Part shown: in pieces, positions 10,354 to 21,700 of the stretch
Position numbering within the stretch: position 1 is the stretch's first letter
Layout of the letters: each line of letters begins with the position of its first letter
NCBI GenBank assembly: GCA_026210745.1
Contig: CP110631.1
Span: 620,001 to 684,000 of the forward strand
Source: Exobasidium rhododendri
Lineage: Eukaryota > Basidiomycota > Exobasidiomycetes > Exobasidiales > Exobasidiaceae
Direction of reading: 5' to 3'
Length of the DNA: 64,000 bases
Program-made: the position numbers and the translations under genes
The notes under the pieces: model-generated
What the model saw: only the letters and a program-made list of their open reading frames with translations
Told to the model about the DNA's origin: nothing
Database searches by the model: none

Positions 10354-11742
10354 ATGGAGCAGTGGGCCACTTCGTCTAATTCTGCGCTGCGTATTACTTT
10401 GCTTGACGCACCCAACCTAAAGTCGAACACCTTTCACCCTGCATTTACATATCCCATCTTTGGCGAAGCAGAGACGATCTATGGCTACTCCAATCTGCAA
10501 CTGTCACTACACCTCAAGAGCGACACCCTACTGGCCGCTCTCGGAGTCAAGTATGATAAGAAGCTAGAAAGCAAGACGGCGAAGGTCGACGACCCCAGAG
10601 CTAGTCTGATGGAGTTTTTGCCGGCTGGGGATGTGATAAACAGCCTGGAGGAGCTTGAGGCGCGGGCAGGATCAAGTGGCAGTAGCAGCAGCTCAACCTT
10701 CAAGCCTCTAGGGCAGATGCTACACACGTACACAAGAGCAAAGGACACAAAGGGAAAAGGAAAGGGAAGGGCAGGAGGTCCTAGAGTAGACGTGGAAGCA
10801 GACGATGCGAATGCGAGACAATTTGAAGTGTATCATTGTGATTGGAATACTCCCGAATTCAGAGAGTACCACCGACGAATGCAGATCTTTACTCTCCTGT
10901 TCATCGAAGGAGCAAGCTACATCAAAGAGGACGAAGGTAATTGGGAATTTCTCGTCTTGTACGAAGTCAGTAAAGCGCCGCAAGAGGGAGTCCAGAAGTA
11001 TCATTTTGTAGGATACACTAGCTTATACAACTACTGGTACTACCCCAACTTGACTCGACTACGACTGTCACAATTCATCGTCTTGCCTCCGTATCAAGGA
11101 CAAGGACATGGAGCTGAGCTGTACAATCAGACTGTCAGATTGGCGCTAGAACGGGATAGTGTGACCGAGCTGACGATTGAAGATCCCTCAGAAGCATTCG
11201 ATAAACTGCGAGATACAAATGACCTGAAGCGACTCCTCTCACCCGCTGATGGCTTCTTGAAGAGGGCAAAGGAGCATGTCAAGGGTGGAGCATTGAAGGC
11301 TCCAGTCGACAAGGTCTGGTCAGAAAAGGAGAGGAAGAATCATAAGATTGTAAAGAGACAATGGGATCGATTGCTGGAGATGACGCAGTTGATGATGCTT
11401 GACGAAGAAGACGTAGATCAGGTGAAAAGGTACAGACTGCAGGTGAGTAGCGCGACCTACTTTGTTGAGGATTATACTAAGCATGTCCTCTTGCTGACTT
11501 ACCCGAACTTCTCTCTCCAGGTCAAAGCAAGACTCTATCGCTTCAATCGAGAAATACTCAACGAACTACCGCGTCATGAAAAGGTGGCTAAATTGCAGGA
11601 GACTTTCGAGAGTGTCTTGGACGAGTACAGTCTCTTGACGGGGGTGGAAGTGGACGGCATCATCGAAGCTGGCTTAGGCGAGCAGCTAGATGAGAGCCAG
11701 GATGATGCTGGACCGGCTCGAAAAGTGGCCAGACTAGACTAG
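10354..11742 (+). CDS. HAT1: Histone acetyltransferase type B catalytic subunit
   Basis: Exons 10354-11442 and 11521-11742, 436 residues. Hat1 acetylates newly made histone H4 on Lys5/Lys12 before deposition, working with an RbAp46/48-type WD40 partner. The N-terminal Hat1 domain shows FHPAFTYPIFGEAETIYGY; the GNAT core shows FVGYTSLYNYWYYP, RLRLSQFIVLPPYQGQGHG (the acetyl-CoA loop Q-x-x-G-x-G) and LYNQ. A C-terminal helical region follows. The track reads straight through 11443-11520 because this 78-nt segment is a multiple of three without stops, but it has GTGAGT, a TACTAA branch and CTCCAG and interrupts YRLQ-VKARLYR, so it is almost certainly an intron. The tail is acidic and ends KVARLD. 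Confidence 0.92.
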   Translation: MEQWATSSNSALRITLLDAPNLKSNTFHPAFTYPIFGEAETIYGYSNLQLSLHLKSDTLLAALGVKYDKKLESKTAKVDDPRASLMEFLPAGDVINSLEELEARAGSSGSSSSSTFKPLGQMLHTYTRAKDTKGKGKGRAGGPRVDVEADDANARQFEVYHCDWNTPEFREYHRRMQIFTLLFIEGASYIKEDEGNWEFLVLYEVSKAPQEGVQKYHFVGYTSLYNYWYYPNLTRLRLSQFIVLPPYQGQGHGAELYNQTVRLALERDSVTELTIEDPSEAFDKLRDTNDLKRLLSPADGFLKRAKEHVKGGALKAPVDKVWSEKERKNHKIVKRQWDRLLEMTQLMMLDEEDVDQVKRYRLQVSSATYFVEDYTKHVLLLTYPNFSLQVKARLYRFNREILNELPRHEKVAKLQETFESVLDEYSLLTGVEVDGIIEAGLGEQLDESQDDAGPARKVARLD

Positions 11743-11811
11743 GTCGTAGTGAAGAGGGGGGGAAGAAGTGGCAACCGATTGTGTATTCGTAGTACCATCT
11801 GTAGAACTCGA

Positions 11812-12323
11812 TCACTTTCCACTGTTTCCAGCTGCCGGGCCTGAACCAATGGGCGCCTTGTTTTGTTCGTACATGAGCCTTTGCCTTTCTTCTAGCACCC
11901 TCCGCTTGTTGAAGTAGTCGATCTGCGTGCGGCGCGAGAGGAAAAGGGGGGGGAGGTAATTAAGAAGAGATGTAGCTGTCGAACCCAGTACTTAGGTAAG
12001 TTGATACTCACCCAACTTCTCGCGCAATGCTTTTCGTACTCTCGCCTAGAGTCCAAGCAAGGATCTGAAGCAAGATCCTCCTGTAGCCTCTTTGTCTTTT
12101 GTGCCTGTTTCGCAGTCTCTTCGGCGCTCTGCTTTCCTACCGGTCCTCTTCCATCATTCATGTCTGTGCCCGGTGGTACGATGATGCTCTTGGACGTCAA
12201 GCAGGCGTAATATCCATCTCTCCCACTCCAGCACGCCTGCCTCGATGAGCGTGTAGGTGCTTGCTGTTCCGGACTGCCTGAGCCGCTACTACTGCTGCTG
12301 CTGCTGTCTCCGAATAGCGCCAT
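11812..12323 (-). CDS. COA6: Cytochrome c oxidase assembly factor COA6-like
   Basis: Exons on the minus strand 12323-12012 and 11922-11812 (89-nt intron), 140 residues. COA6 is a small twin-CX-C protein of the intermembrane space needed for copper delivery to Cox2. The core is CWSGRDGYYACL (C-x9-C), then about 50 residues later CLDSRREYEKHCARSW (C-x10-C), exactly the unusual C-x9-C / C-x10-C pair of this family. Exon 2 continues IDYFNKRRVLEERQRLMYE, a conserved-looking amphipathic helix. The N terminus has a poly-Ser run encoded by CTG/GCT-type repeats on the plus strand. It is tail-to-tail with HAT1, 69 bp apart. Confidence 0.88.
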
Positions 12324-13091
12324 GTCTGTTGCTGTTGTTATTGTTGTGGTTGTTGTTGCTGTGGAATTATACAGTACGTGAGGCTGACTGTTTTGCCAAG
12401 CAAGGCCTCCACCGAATTAACTGTGAACAGGAAGAATGAATGCCTTTGGCCCAGTTGGGGATTTTCCCACCTGAGTCCTTCACACGTGCCCGCCAATTTT
12501 CCCGCTCACAGAAGACACAGACTCAATCTTGCACCTCTTTCTCTCTTTTTCTTTTCACCATACCCATTCGTCCAATGTGCGACTGACCTCAAGTAGCCGC
12601 AGATTGTAAAGCATCCATACGTTCTTCTTCTTTCATTCCAAACAGTACTTTGATGGCTCTCCGTGAGCTTCGGTATTGGATCGAAGAGACGGGAATGTCC
12701 TCAGTCTCTGTGCAACTCGAGGTCGGTCGTGCCTCCTCATACAACGTGCTTTCCTCTCCTGCGGTGGGGTCCTTGAAAAAGCCCCTACACACTACTCACT
12801 ACTTGGAAAGGCATCTACTTTGGCGAGTGGAAAAAAGAAACTTGTAGGAAGGGTCACAAAACCATCGTCGAGAGGAATGCGGCTCTTTGAAGTCTGCTTC
12901 CCATGATGCGAGGATGACCGACGATCCCCATATTTGCTCTCTGAGTGCGGCGCGAAACGGAATGAAAAAGATGAAATAATTGCGGGAAGCTTCTTATTGA
13001 TACAAAGACATAGATGCTGATATTGATAGATGGAGAAATGGGGAAGAGGGGGCGGGGGAGTGAAGGGAGAAGCTTGGAGAATGACATTGGT
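12324..13091. other. Intergenic, nothing secure
   Basis: A 768-bp spacer. A 67-codon minus frame (12792-12589) has protein-like composition and could be an exon of an unrecognised small gene, but I find no consistent splice partner. Confidence 0.35.
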
Positions 13092-14193
13092 TCAGACGCC
13101 GTCCTTGAATGTACGATCAGACCTCCTCTCTGCGTTATGTCTGTACGCATACGACGTTGTCGTCTTGCGAGCACTTTGCAGGTGACACCCGTCCCTCATG
13201 TTGATGTGACAAGCTGTAGGGATTGGACTAGGCTCGTGTCCGATCAGCTTCTGCCAGACAGTCGCTATGCCAGTCCAGAGCTGAATTATATTAAGCAGTC
13301 CAGTGTGAGCTTTCATCTAGTCCTTGTACCCATCAGTCTACTACCCTATGCATGCTCACCTTTCTACCAATGGCCGGCTCGACCTTTTCGACGGTGTGTC
13401 TGATGATGCGGCCTGTATCAGGATCGAAGTCGTATCTGAATATCAGCGTATATGTGTGCTCTTGCCCTGTCATGCGAAGTTGTCCTGTAAAGTCAAATCT
13501 TAGATGAAGAACATCGTCCACTCTCGGCTGAGACGCTCTGCTTTCCATTCGAATCTTCTTCATTTCTACTCTTGGAGCGGAGAAGAGGATATTGAGGGTA
13601 TGGCGGAGGACATGGGCGCTGGCAAAGTAGAGACTTCGACCGGAAAATGAAAGAGAAGCTGCCTCTTCTTCGGTCAAGTCTGGTTCTGTTGACGATGTTG
13701 CCGACGTAGACGAGGGAGGGGCAGGAGATATTCGAAATTGAATGGCGGAATCGTAGACTTGATCTGCCGTATTGCTTCTATGATCCGAGTCGCTGTAGTG
13801 TTCACCGGTGGTTTTCGCTCGAAGCGCTCGAAAGGTGAAAACATCAAGGAGAGTGAGCCCGCTGGACTGTGAAGCTTGACTGTGGTGATAGTCGACTAAG
13901 CCCGTTCTCATAAAGTCGGGCATAGTCGCTCGTAGCAAGTCGAATGCTCGGCCAACTCGAATGTTGTACTCTTGGTCCGATACTCTTTCATACTCTCGTT
14001 TGCCTTTGGGAGTTTGGGGACGATGATCTTGTGGCCCTGGGGAGCCCGACGGACTAGGCTGAGCAGAAGGTGTAAAGAAGCCGCCCGCATTAAAATGGCT
14101 GACGTGCGAATGCTTACTTTGACAAAAGTAAATTCGCTGCACAGGGATGGTTACCTTGCGTGTGGAGAGACTACTTCCAGCTCTTCGAATCAT
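13092..14193 (-). CDS. Conserved NTF2-like mitochondrial protein, unknown
   Basis: Exons 14193-13360 and 13280-13092, joined by a 79-nt intron, giving 340 residues. The N terminus (MIRRAGSSLSTRK, acid-free) looks like a mitochondrial presequence. The middle and C-terminal parts look like an alpha+beta NTF2-like fold: RVGRAFDLLRATMPDFM, then YDSAIQFRISP, a GRSLYFASAHVLRHTLNILF helix, LHLRFDFTGQLRMTGQEH and FRYDFDPDTGRIIRHTVE strands, then the second exon LWTGIATVWQKLIG. This order matches conserved fungal proteins annotated only as uncharacterised or DUF2358-like. An extra intron at residues 12-30 (GTAACC donor) is possible. No catalytic residues can be assigned. Confidence 0.65.
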
Positions 14194-14634
14194 CTTCTCG
14201 TATTATCGTCCTTGAAATTGGCTACGAGCTGCAGAGACAGCAAAAAGTATACCCTGGCATTGTCCAGTGGAGGATGGTGGCGGAGGGAGAAGGAAATGAG
14301 GGACGTGCGACGCAGGCGCTCTTTAATGTTTGCAGGACCTCCCCTCGCTGCCCACCTCCTCGCGACCGTCTTGTGCGGCGTCGATTCGATGCCAATGAGA
14401 ATAGATGCGCTGCATCGCCTTCGAGCCATGCCGAACGGCAATGAACAATATAGTCCTCTATGCAATTTCTCTCGATTGAGACTGACCGTGCCTCTACCTG
14501 GTGCCTGAAGCGCATCTGTCCATATCGAAGTGCTGTTTGCTCGTTGATATTTATTACTTTACAGATTGAAGGAAGAAGGTACTCCGAAGAGGTACAGAGG
14601 GGGGACAAAGGGCCTTAAGAACGACCAAAACATA
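14194..14634. other. Intergenic, nothing supported
   Basis: A 441-bp region between the 5' end of the NTF2-like gene and the stop of the rhomboid gene. Frames on both strands here have no domain features. Confidence 0.4.
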
Positions 14635-15872
14635 TCACCGGATACGTAGCCCACGAAGGTAGTAGCGCCAAAATAATACGCCTGCCACGGCACCACCAAC
14701 ATGGCCAGCAGAGTCGATGATACCTGACGAAAAGAAGGATGTTGCTTGTCCTGGCTTGGCGACAGCGGAGAAGAGGTCCCATGCAATAATGCCAGGCACA
14801 ACAGCCCACGCTGGTGCGGGAATCACAACGAATAGCAGAAAGGTGGCTCGAGGTTGAACACATGCAAATGTCGTCAAGACGGCGTAAATGGAGCCTGGCA
14901 GGGGGCGCAGGGAGACGTGGTCAGCATCGAAACTCAAGATATCAGCAGCGATAGCTTCTGCTCACCACTGGCACCATGACTATACCCCGGGACACTCGAT
15001 AGAGATTTCCCTGTTTTGTCTCGGGGTCCCATGTCGAAGTAGGGGTCGAGATACTTCTTCCAGCCAATCGAGATCGCACTGCTAATCAAGCCTGCTCCAA
15101 AGTACAACCCTAGGAAAGCAGCTGGCCCAACTAGCTGAATGATGGGCGGAGACATCAACGTGAAAGAGACCATGTTGACGGCAAAATGCCCAAAGCTGTC
15201 GTGACTAATGCACGAGGTGAGCAAGGTCCATGGTCTTCCCTGAAGCAGGTTTACCTCTCCAGATAAGAAGTTCTCATTCATCCACAGCCAAGGTCGAGGA
15301 TCTTTGTGCTTTTCCCAAGCATTGATAGCATACTGCCATCCTACATAGACCAGTGCATTGACGCCGATGAGTGAATAGAGAAGAATGGTGTTCCAGTCAA
15401 TCTGTCCGGGTTGCGGTCCTGACACTCCTCGCACAGGTGTCGGTGGATCAGGCGGCTTTTGAGCGTTTATAATACGTGGCTTGAGAGTGGGAGAAGCACT
15501 CCTGTTGTTACTAGACTCCGAAGTCTTGCGCCGGGGAGAGAGGCGACTTGCTGACACGACAGGGGCCGAGACCATGACCTGACTGGCCTTCTGGAAGATG
15601 TCTCGCATTGCGTCCACTGAATGATGGAGCGTCTGCCTCACAGTTCTTTCCCTTCCTCGCCCAATCGATTGAGCGGATGTAGTGGACACTACGTCTTCCC
15701 TTGCGGAGCATTTCAATTGCCCGATTGTCAACGGGTGAGCTTCCCACGTCCTTTGGGACCAAGGGAGATGTATTGCCTTCATGATTCTCGACGTGGAGGG
15801 AATCTGACTACTCTTTCCTACGTTTGCACTGGCAAGCCTCCATGCTGACAGTAGAGATGGCCCACAGCTCAT
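14635..15872 (-). CDS. PCP1: Mitochondrial rhomboid protease (Pcp1/PARL type)
   Basis: Exons 15872-14966 and 14894-14635 joined by a 71-nt intron (388 residues). The frame is open to an ATG at 16055, only 24 bp from the divergent gene's earliest start, so 15872 (MSCGPSLLSAWRLASANVG, presequence-like) is preferred. The rhomboid core has six or more hydrophobic segments: ILLYSLIGVNALVYVGW, then HDSFGHFAVNMVSF, AAFLGLYFGAGLISSAIS, then the catalytic serine motif GASGSIYA created by the splice, and the catalytic histidine in DSAGHVGG. The family cleaves inner-membrane proteins such as cytochrome c peroxidase, OPA1/Mgm1 and PINK1 homologues. The first ~150 residues are Ser/Arg-rich and variable. 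Substrates here are inference. Confidence 0.88.
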
Positions 15873-16078
15873 CGATGCGAACACCGGATGGAGCTTCTTG
15901 AAGGGCAGACGTCGACACTTATCGATCCCAGGAGAGATTACACAACACCCAAGAAAAGAGAACGACACAATGATTTTTTTTGCAATTAAACATCTGGGAC
16001 GTGCGCGAGCTTCTTCTTGCCTCGGCGTGGGTGTAGAGGGAGACATCTTCATCATGATAAAGAGTTGGGACGAGGATC

Positions 16079-17159
16079 ATGTCCTTACTTCGACGAAAAA
16101 TTCTTGCAGCTAATAAAGTCGCCCGGAGGTATTCTTGTTCATCCCCACTCTCATATTCAAGCATGGGCAAGCCACGAAAGACGCTGATCATCGGCGTAGG
16201 GGGTCCCACAAGCTCTGGAAAGACGACGTTGGCAAAGCATCTTTTTTCACTCCTGCCGTCGGGTAAATGCACGATGCTGCACCAGGATGACTTTGCACTC
16301 CCTGAAGAGCAACTTCCGTGGAATGAGGGACTACAAGCACGAGATTGGGACAGTCCCGTTGGTACGGTGAGTCAAATGATGAATCGTTGAGATGCTGTCA
16401 CTCGCGAAAAAGTGATACTGCGATGCGGAAAGATATGCGAATCTTCTTTCGAGAGATGGAGGGCCTTTGACTTGTCTTCTTCGTACTGAGACAGCTGACC
16501 TGACGTGCCTGTCTATTCTCCTAGATTGACTATAGACGAATGGAGGAAGCATTGCGATACTTTCGAGAACATGGCGAGCTACCAGCCCACCATTCCTCGC
16601 ATGACCACCTCAATGAAAATTCTAGTCTTCCGCTCGAAGCAGAGTCCACATCTCATTGGAAGAGCACTTTTCAAGAAGCGTTGAAGAAGGGAGACATCGA
16701 GAAAATCTTGATTGCAGACGGCTTCCTACTGTACTACGATGAAAGAGTGAGAAGGGAGCTAGACGTAAGATTGTTTCTGAGATGCAACAAGTCCACCTTG
16801 ATCAAGCGAAGAGGATCTAGAGGTGGATATGCAACAGCCGAGGGAACAGTATGGCAGGTGAGCTCCGAGGGCAAGGCACTTCTTTATGTCGTCAATCTGC
16901 TGAAATGTACTTTTCTTACTGGGCAAAGGATCCTCCTGGCTACTTTGAACACATCATATGGCCAGGGTACGTTCAGGCACATAAGAATTTCTTTGAGGAC
17001 GGAGACGTGGAGAAAGGACGGCTCGTAAAGCCATCGGAAGAGGTGACCGGCGATGGAGCGCCAGTCAAAGACTTGATCCTCTTTGAAGCAGAAAGCATGC
17101 CTCTCGAAGACATCGTCAACATCTCCAGCAAGGAATTGGAGAGAGGAGTAGCAAAGTAA
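16079..17159 (+). CDS. NRK1: Nicotinamide riboside kinase
   Basis: Exons 16079-16366, 16525-16857 and 16929-17159 (283 residues, or 255 from the second ATG at 16163). Nrk1 phosphorylates nicotinamide riboside and nicotinic acid riboside, feeding NAD+ salvage. The P-loop is GGPTSSGKTTLAKHL; then HQDDFALPEEQLP carries the substrate aspartate region; DWDSPVGT and IDYRRMEEAL follow; ILIADGFLLYYD is the Walker-B-like strand; and TVWQ-DPPGYFEHIIWP joined by splicing matches the family's W-x-DPP-x-Y block. The residues upstream of MGKPRK look like an optional mitochondrial-type extension (MSLLRRKILAANKVARRYS), so dual starts are possible. Confidence 0.88.
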
Positions 17160-17379
17160 ACAACATATGCAAGCACGTCTCATGTACGCAATGCACTTCT
17201 TGGATATCTTTCGACAACATGGTATGTTATATTACGATGGTGTAGTAGTAAAGTAGAGTCGTCTGAGAGAGACAGAGAAAGTTATCAAATAAGTAGTACA
17301 ACAAGTCGGAGAGCAAAGAGAAGGATATCGAGGAAGACATGGCAAAGCATATCTTCTTTTATGATCAGCAAGACCGATA

Positions 17380-17956
17380 TCACAGGACCACAAGGGCACC
17401 TGCTATCAAGGCCACAAAGGCAACTGCAAACGTCCAGATCTGGTGAAAGCCAGAGTCGAGCTTGTAGGAAGCATCGGTCGTCCCGCCCCGCGATGTAGAC
17501 GATGCGGCAGCGGGTGAAGTTCCTGCGATGACCGTACCGGTCAACGCAACCGAAGTGATTCCATCTGCTGCACCTCCTGCTCCTTGACCATTAGCGACCC
17601 GAGAGGAATAAGCGGCAGCGCCACCCGTTGCAGCCAGATTGGAAATATAAGCGGCGGACTCGGCGGAATTGGTGGGTGCTGCAACATTGACTGAAGATGC
17701 TTGCGAAGATATTGGCGCTTGCTGTGTCTCTGTAGTGGCAAATTCGCCCGACGTTGTACCTGAGGGGAGATGAGAAGCACATTGTCAGGGAAAGGCTTGG
17801 AACCAAATGTACGAAAAAATGCTCACAACTGCCAAATTGAATGCAAGCCGAGACTCCGTTGTTTGTCGTGATTGGTCCGACAACACCTTGCGCCACCACT
17901 GAGCTCGCCATGTAGCACACTGCCACAAGAGCTATTGACGTGATGCTGAATCGCAT
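17380..17956 (-). CDS. Probable GPI-anchored Ser/Thr/Ala-rich cell-wall protein
   Basis: Exons 17956-17827 and 17759-17380, joined by a 67-nt intron, give 169 residues. The signal peptide is MRFSITSIALVAVCYMASSVVA, cut before QGVVGP. A short region with two cysteines (SACIQFGSC, the second Cys codon spanning the splice) precedes a long Ser/Thr/Ala/Gly-rich stalk suited to O-glycosylation. The last 20 residues are hydrophobic with no charged end (FAVAFVALIAGALVVL), typical of a GPI-attachment signal; a small-residue cluster (TSRGGTTDAS) lies just upstream and could hold the omega site. No catalytic domain. The start at 17956 is preferred to 17986 because it places the hydrophobic core correctly. 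Confidence 0.7.
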
Positions 17957-18719
17957 TGTAACTGTAGTGTAGAGTTGCTCTTTCAAAGTAGTAGATTAGA
18001 TGCCGTCAGGATAGTCGTGGTCCGGAGTGGTAAAGAAAGTGGGGTCCGTTTCTTGCGACGGGAACGAGAGGCGTGAATGCGAGATTCTTACTGAGTGAAA
18101 GACGTCGATCCTCTGGCTGGGAACACGACGTGCGGCTGACCTTTTGAACGGGGGCGATTGAAGTACAAAGTGGGAATGATTGATCCGATCGGCCTGATGA
18201 GGATGGAGAGTGATGTAAGAGAGGTAGAAATCAGACCGGGATGGGCGATATTATTCGGTGTGGGATGAGGAAATTGCATGCACAGAACTTCGATTCTTTT
18301 TTTAAATTGAATTCACCGGGAAGTGTACAGTTGCGGAGACACGTCAAATACAAGAGACCTTGAGACAACCATTCTTTCAAATATTGTCCTGCGTGTTTTG
18401 TATTTATTTTGAAAGTGGGTGAAGCGGGGTATGTACTTCGATACACCAAAGAGAAGACATTCAATTCGAAAGAGCTCTCTGGGGGCGACCAAATGTGCGA
18501 GCTTTGAATGCCTTTCGGCCGAGCGAGTGATCATCACTATAAACTCGTCTTGACACCAACACTTTTTTGGCGCGTCTTTCCTGAGAACTAAGAAATAAGG
18601 TGTGCGACTCCATCACATCGTCTTCTCTCGCCTCCCTCCTCCCTGCTCCTTCTCTCTTTTATTGTCACAGGTGGCACTCGCAGTATCGTGCTTCACTTTA
18701 GAGCGGAAAGTAGGGCAAG
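17957..18719. other. Divergent promoter region
   Basis: A 763-bp spacer between the GPI-protein gene (minus) and the dynein gene (plus). Pyrimidine-rich tracts (CTTCTCTCGCCTCCCTCCTCC near 18625) lie just upstream of the dynein start. No gene supported. Confidence 0.4.
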
Positions 18720-21700
18720 ATGGCAGCTAGCGTGGAACAGCCGCTGAGTACTTCGTCGTCGTTGGCAGGCAATCTGGCCAACGAGGGGCTCGATGGAGGA
18801 GCTAGACAGGAGTACGATGTCGAGCTGCTGCGGTCCTATCTGGAGCTGCTCTTACCAGTAGTCATGTCTGTTTCAGATCGGACGCTCACAAACACAATGT
18901 TCAACAGAGGCAGTCAGTGGAAGGAGACACTGCAAGCATTTGCTCTGGACCCGAGTGTGGCAGTGTTGTACGTCAATAAGGTTCGAGCGGAGGACGTTCA
19001 AGACGGGGCGAACAATGAAGGTGAGTGGTGCAGCTGCACATGACAAGACATGACACTGACAGAAAGTTATTTTGCAGCACTTTACATCTACAGTCTCGCC
19101 ACGCAAGCCACTTACACACCTCTCTATGTCTCCAGCATTGCCCTCATCAAACGTGTTCCCAGCCTTGACAGCAGCCGAAGCCTGCCATCACAGCTCCACC
19201 TTCTTTCTCTCTTCGGGCCAGCCAGCACTTCGTCTGACACAATAGCAACGCTGAATGGCGATGGAGAGAGTAGGGAGGTGGCTGCCACTGTTCGGGAGAG
19301 CCCCTACGAAGCATTACACAGCGTCGTCCACAATGTGATGGCGCCTTGGTTCGATGCATATGTGATGAGTAAGGAAGGCAAAGAGAGAGCATCAACTTCG
19401 ATCAAGAGCAAGGAGTCTGACGTGAAGATGGGTGGGTAGGGCACCGCTTTGTTCGGGGAGAGCTGCTCTAATACTGATCTTCTCCATCTCTCCGGTGCAG
19501 GCATACCTATGACGAAGAGGAAATTTGCCGAGCTCGAGCTGAGCTTGCTACATCTTCAGCAAAATGTAGAAATTCCAGAAATTCGGCTGCCCATTCATCC
19601 CATAGTACGAGCGACTGTGGAGAAGTGTCAGCAGGCAAATCAGCGGGTGACTGTGGATGAAGTGAAGCCAAGCTCGGTACTGCAAGACAGCACTTTTCTG
19701 AACAAATTGCAAGCCGATGTGAATGTATGGGTGAAGGAAGTGCAGACTGTGACGAAGCTCGATCGAGATGTCGCAGCGGGGACAGCATCACAGGAGATCA
19801 ACTTTTGGCTCTCGATGGAGAAGGCGCACGAATCTATAGAGCAACAGCTTCGATCAGATCCCATCGTCCTCACCCTCGACATTCTCAAACACGCCAAGCG
19901 ATTCCACGCCACAGTCTCCTTCTATGCAGACACTGGCCTGAAGGACTGTGCCGAAAAGATTCACAACTACAACCTGCTGATGAAGGACTTTCCACTCAAC
20001 GAGCTCTTGTCTGCTACCGATCTCGAAAAGTGCTGCGATGCATTATCTGCCGTCTTTGGACATCTCAATAAGAAGCTCAAGATTAGTCCCTATCCAATTC
20101 GCCGAGCGCTGCCTCTTGTTGAAGCCATTTCGCGGGATCTCAATGAGACGCTTCTGAAGATTCTCTCTAGCCAGCGACTGATGTACCAAGAATTTCCACG
20201 ATTCTGTGACACGATTGCCGGAGCAAGCGAAGTCTTTCAGGTCTGGGATGACTTAATGAAGGATTTCGTCAACATTGCTAGAGAGGTGACTCGAAAGAGA
20301 GTGGAGAAATTCCTGCCCATCAAGATCAATCCTGCTCACAGCAACCTGCGAGAAAGACTCAGCTACATCGGAGCCTTTCGAAAGACACACGAGCAACTAC
20401 GAGTCATGGTGAGCTCGGGCAAGGGCATGGCGGCCATCATTCAGACGGAGAATTTGGCAGGAATGCAGATGAACGAGGAGATCACACTGGCCTACGAAAT
20501 AGTCAAGGTGATTGATGTGCTCGACGTCACGCAGGAAGGAACGGAGATCTGGTCTACCGCCGAGAATGCATACAACGAGCGAGTCTCTCGAGTGGAGAAC
20601 AGCCTGATCTCACGATTGCGAGACCTGCTCGGGCAAGCAAAGTCGGCTCGGGAGATGCTGCGAGTGCTGTCACAGTTCAACAGTCTATTTGTTCGTCCAA
20701 AAGTACGGGGTGCTGTGCAAGAGTATCAACAACAACTGCTACAGAGTGTAAAATTGGACATCCAAGGACTGCACGACAAGTTCAAAGCGCAGTATCGACC
20801 TTCCGAGGCCAATCACATGAGCCAATTGAGGGATCTTCCCGAGATTGCTGGTGCGATAATCTGGGCAAGGCAGATCGAGAGGCAATTGAATGTGTACATG
20901 AAGCAAGTCGAGGATGTCTTGGGAAAGGGGTGGGAGCTGTACGCCGAGGGACAGAAGCTCGCCAACGAAGGGGAAACTTTCCGAAAGAAGCTAGACACGA
21001 GACCACTGTTCGAGGGCTGGCTGGCCGATATCAATCGAAGGGAGTTGACCATACAGGGCAGGTTGTTCGAGATCACACGCAATCGGGCGACTAACTCATT
21101 CCTTCTCTCGGTAAACTTCGATGGACAGGTCATCGCGCTCTTTAAAGAGGTTCGAAATCTGATCTGGCTCAACTTCCAGATCCCTCACACGATCAGCAAC
21201 CTGGCAAAGGAAGCCAAGCGAGTCTATCCGCATGCGGTGTCGCTGATGGAGACTGTGCGAACGTATACTCAGACGTGCAGTCAAGTAAAGGCCAATCCCG
21301 GGATCAGCTGTCTAGTGGCTCAGGCGCAGAGTGACGTCCAGTCAGTCATAGCGCAGGGCTTCTCGCTTCGTTGGGAGCATTTCGCCAACACATATGAGAG
21401 CCATCGAGCCATGACCTACCTACCCGGGACAGGAGGCGGTGTCACTAGCAACGACGTAAGGGAGAACAAGCAAGTCGTCTTTGTACGACAATTCGCAAGT
21501 CTAGTCAGTCTCTTTCAAGACAAGACAAACGACGTGATTGGGCTGCAGAGGGAGGTGTTGACGATTGTAGAAGAGCTAAGCGGCTGTGCGTATGCGACGG
21601 AAGAGTTTAGCGTAAGACTGCAGAAGATCCAAGCTACGATTGACAAGCTAAATTTGGAGGGATATCCGAACCTAGATGATTGGGTGGCTGCTCTGGATGG

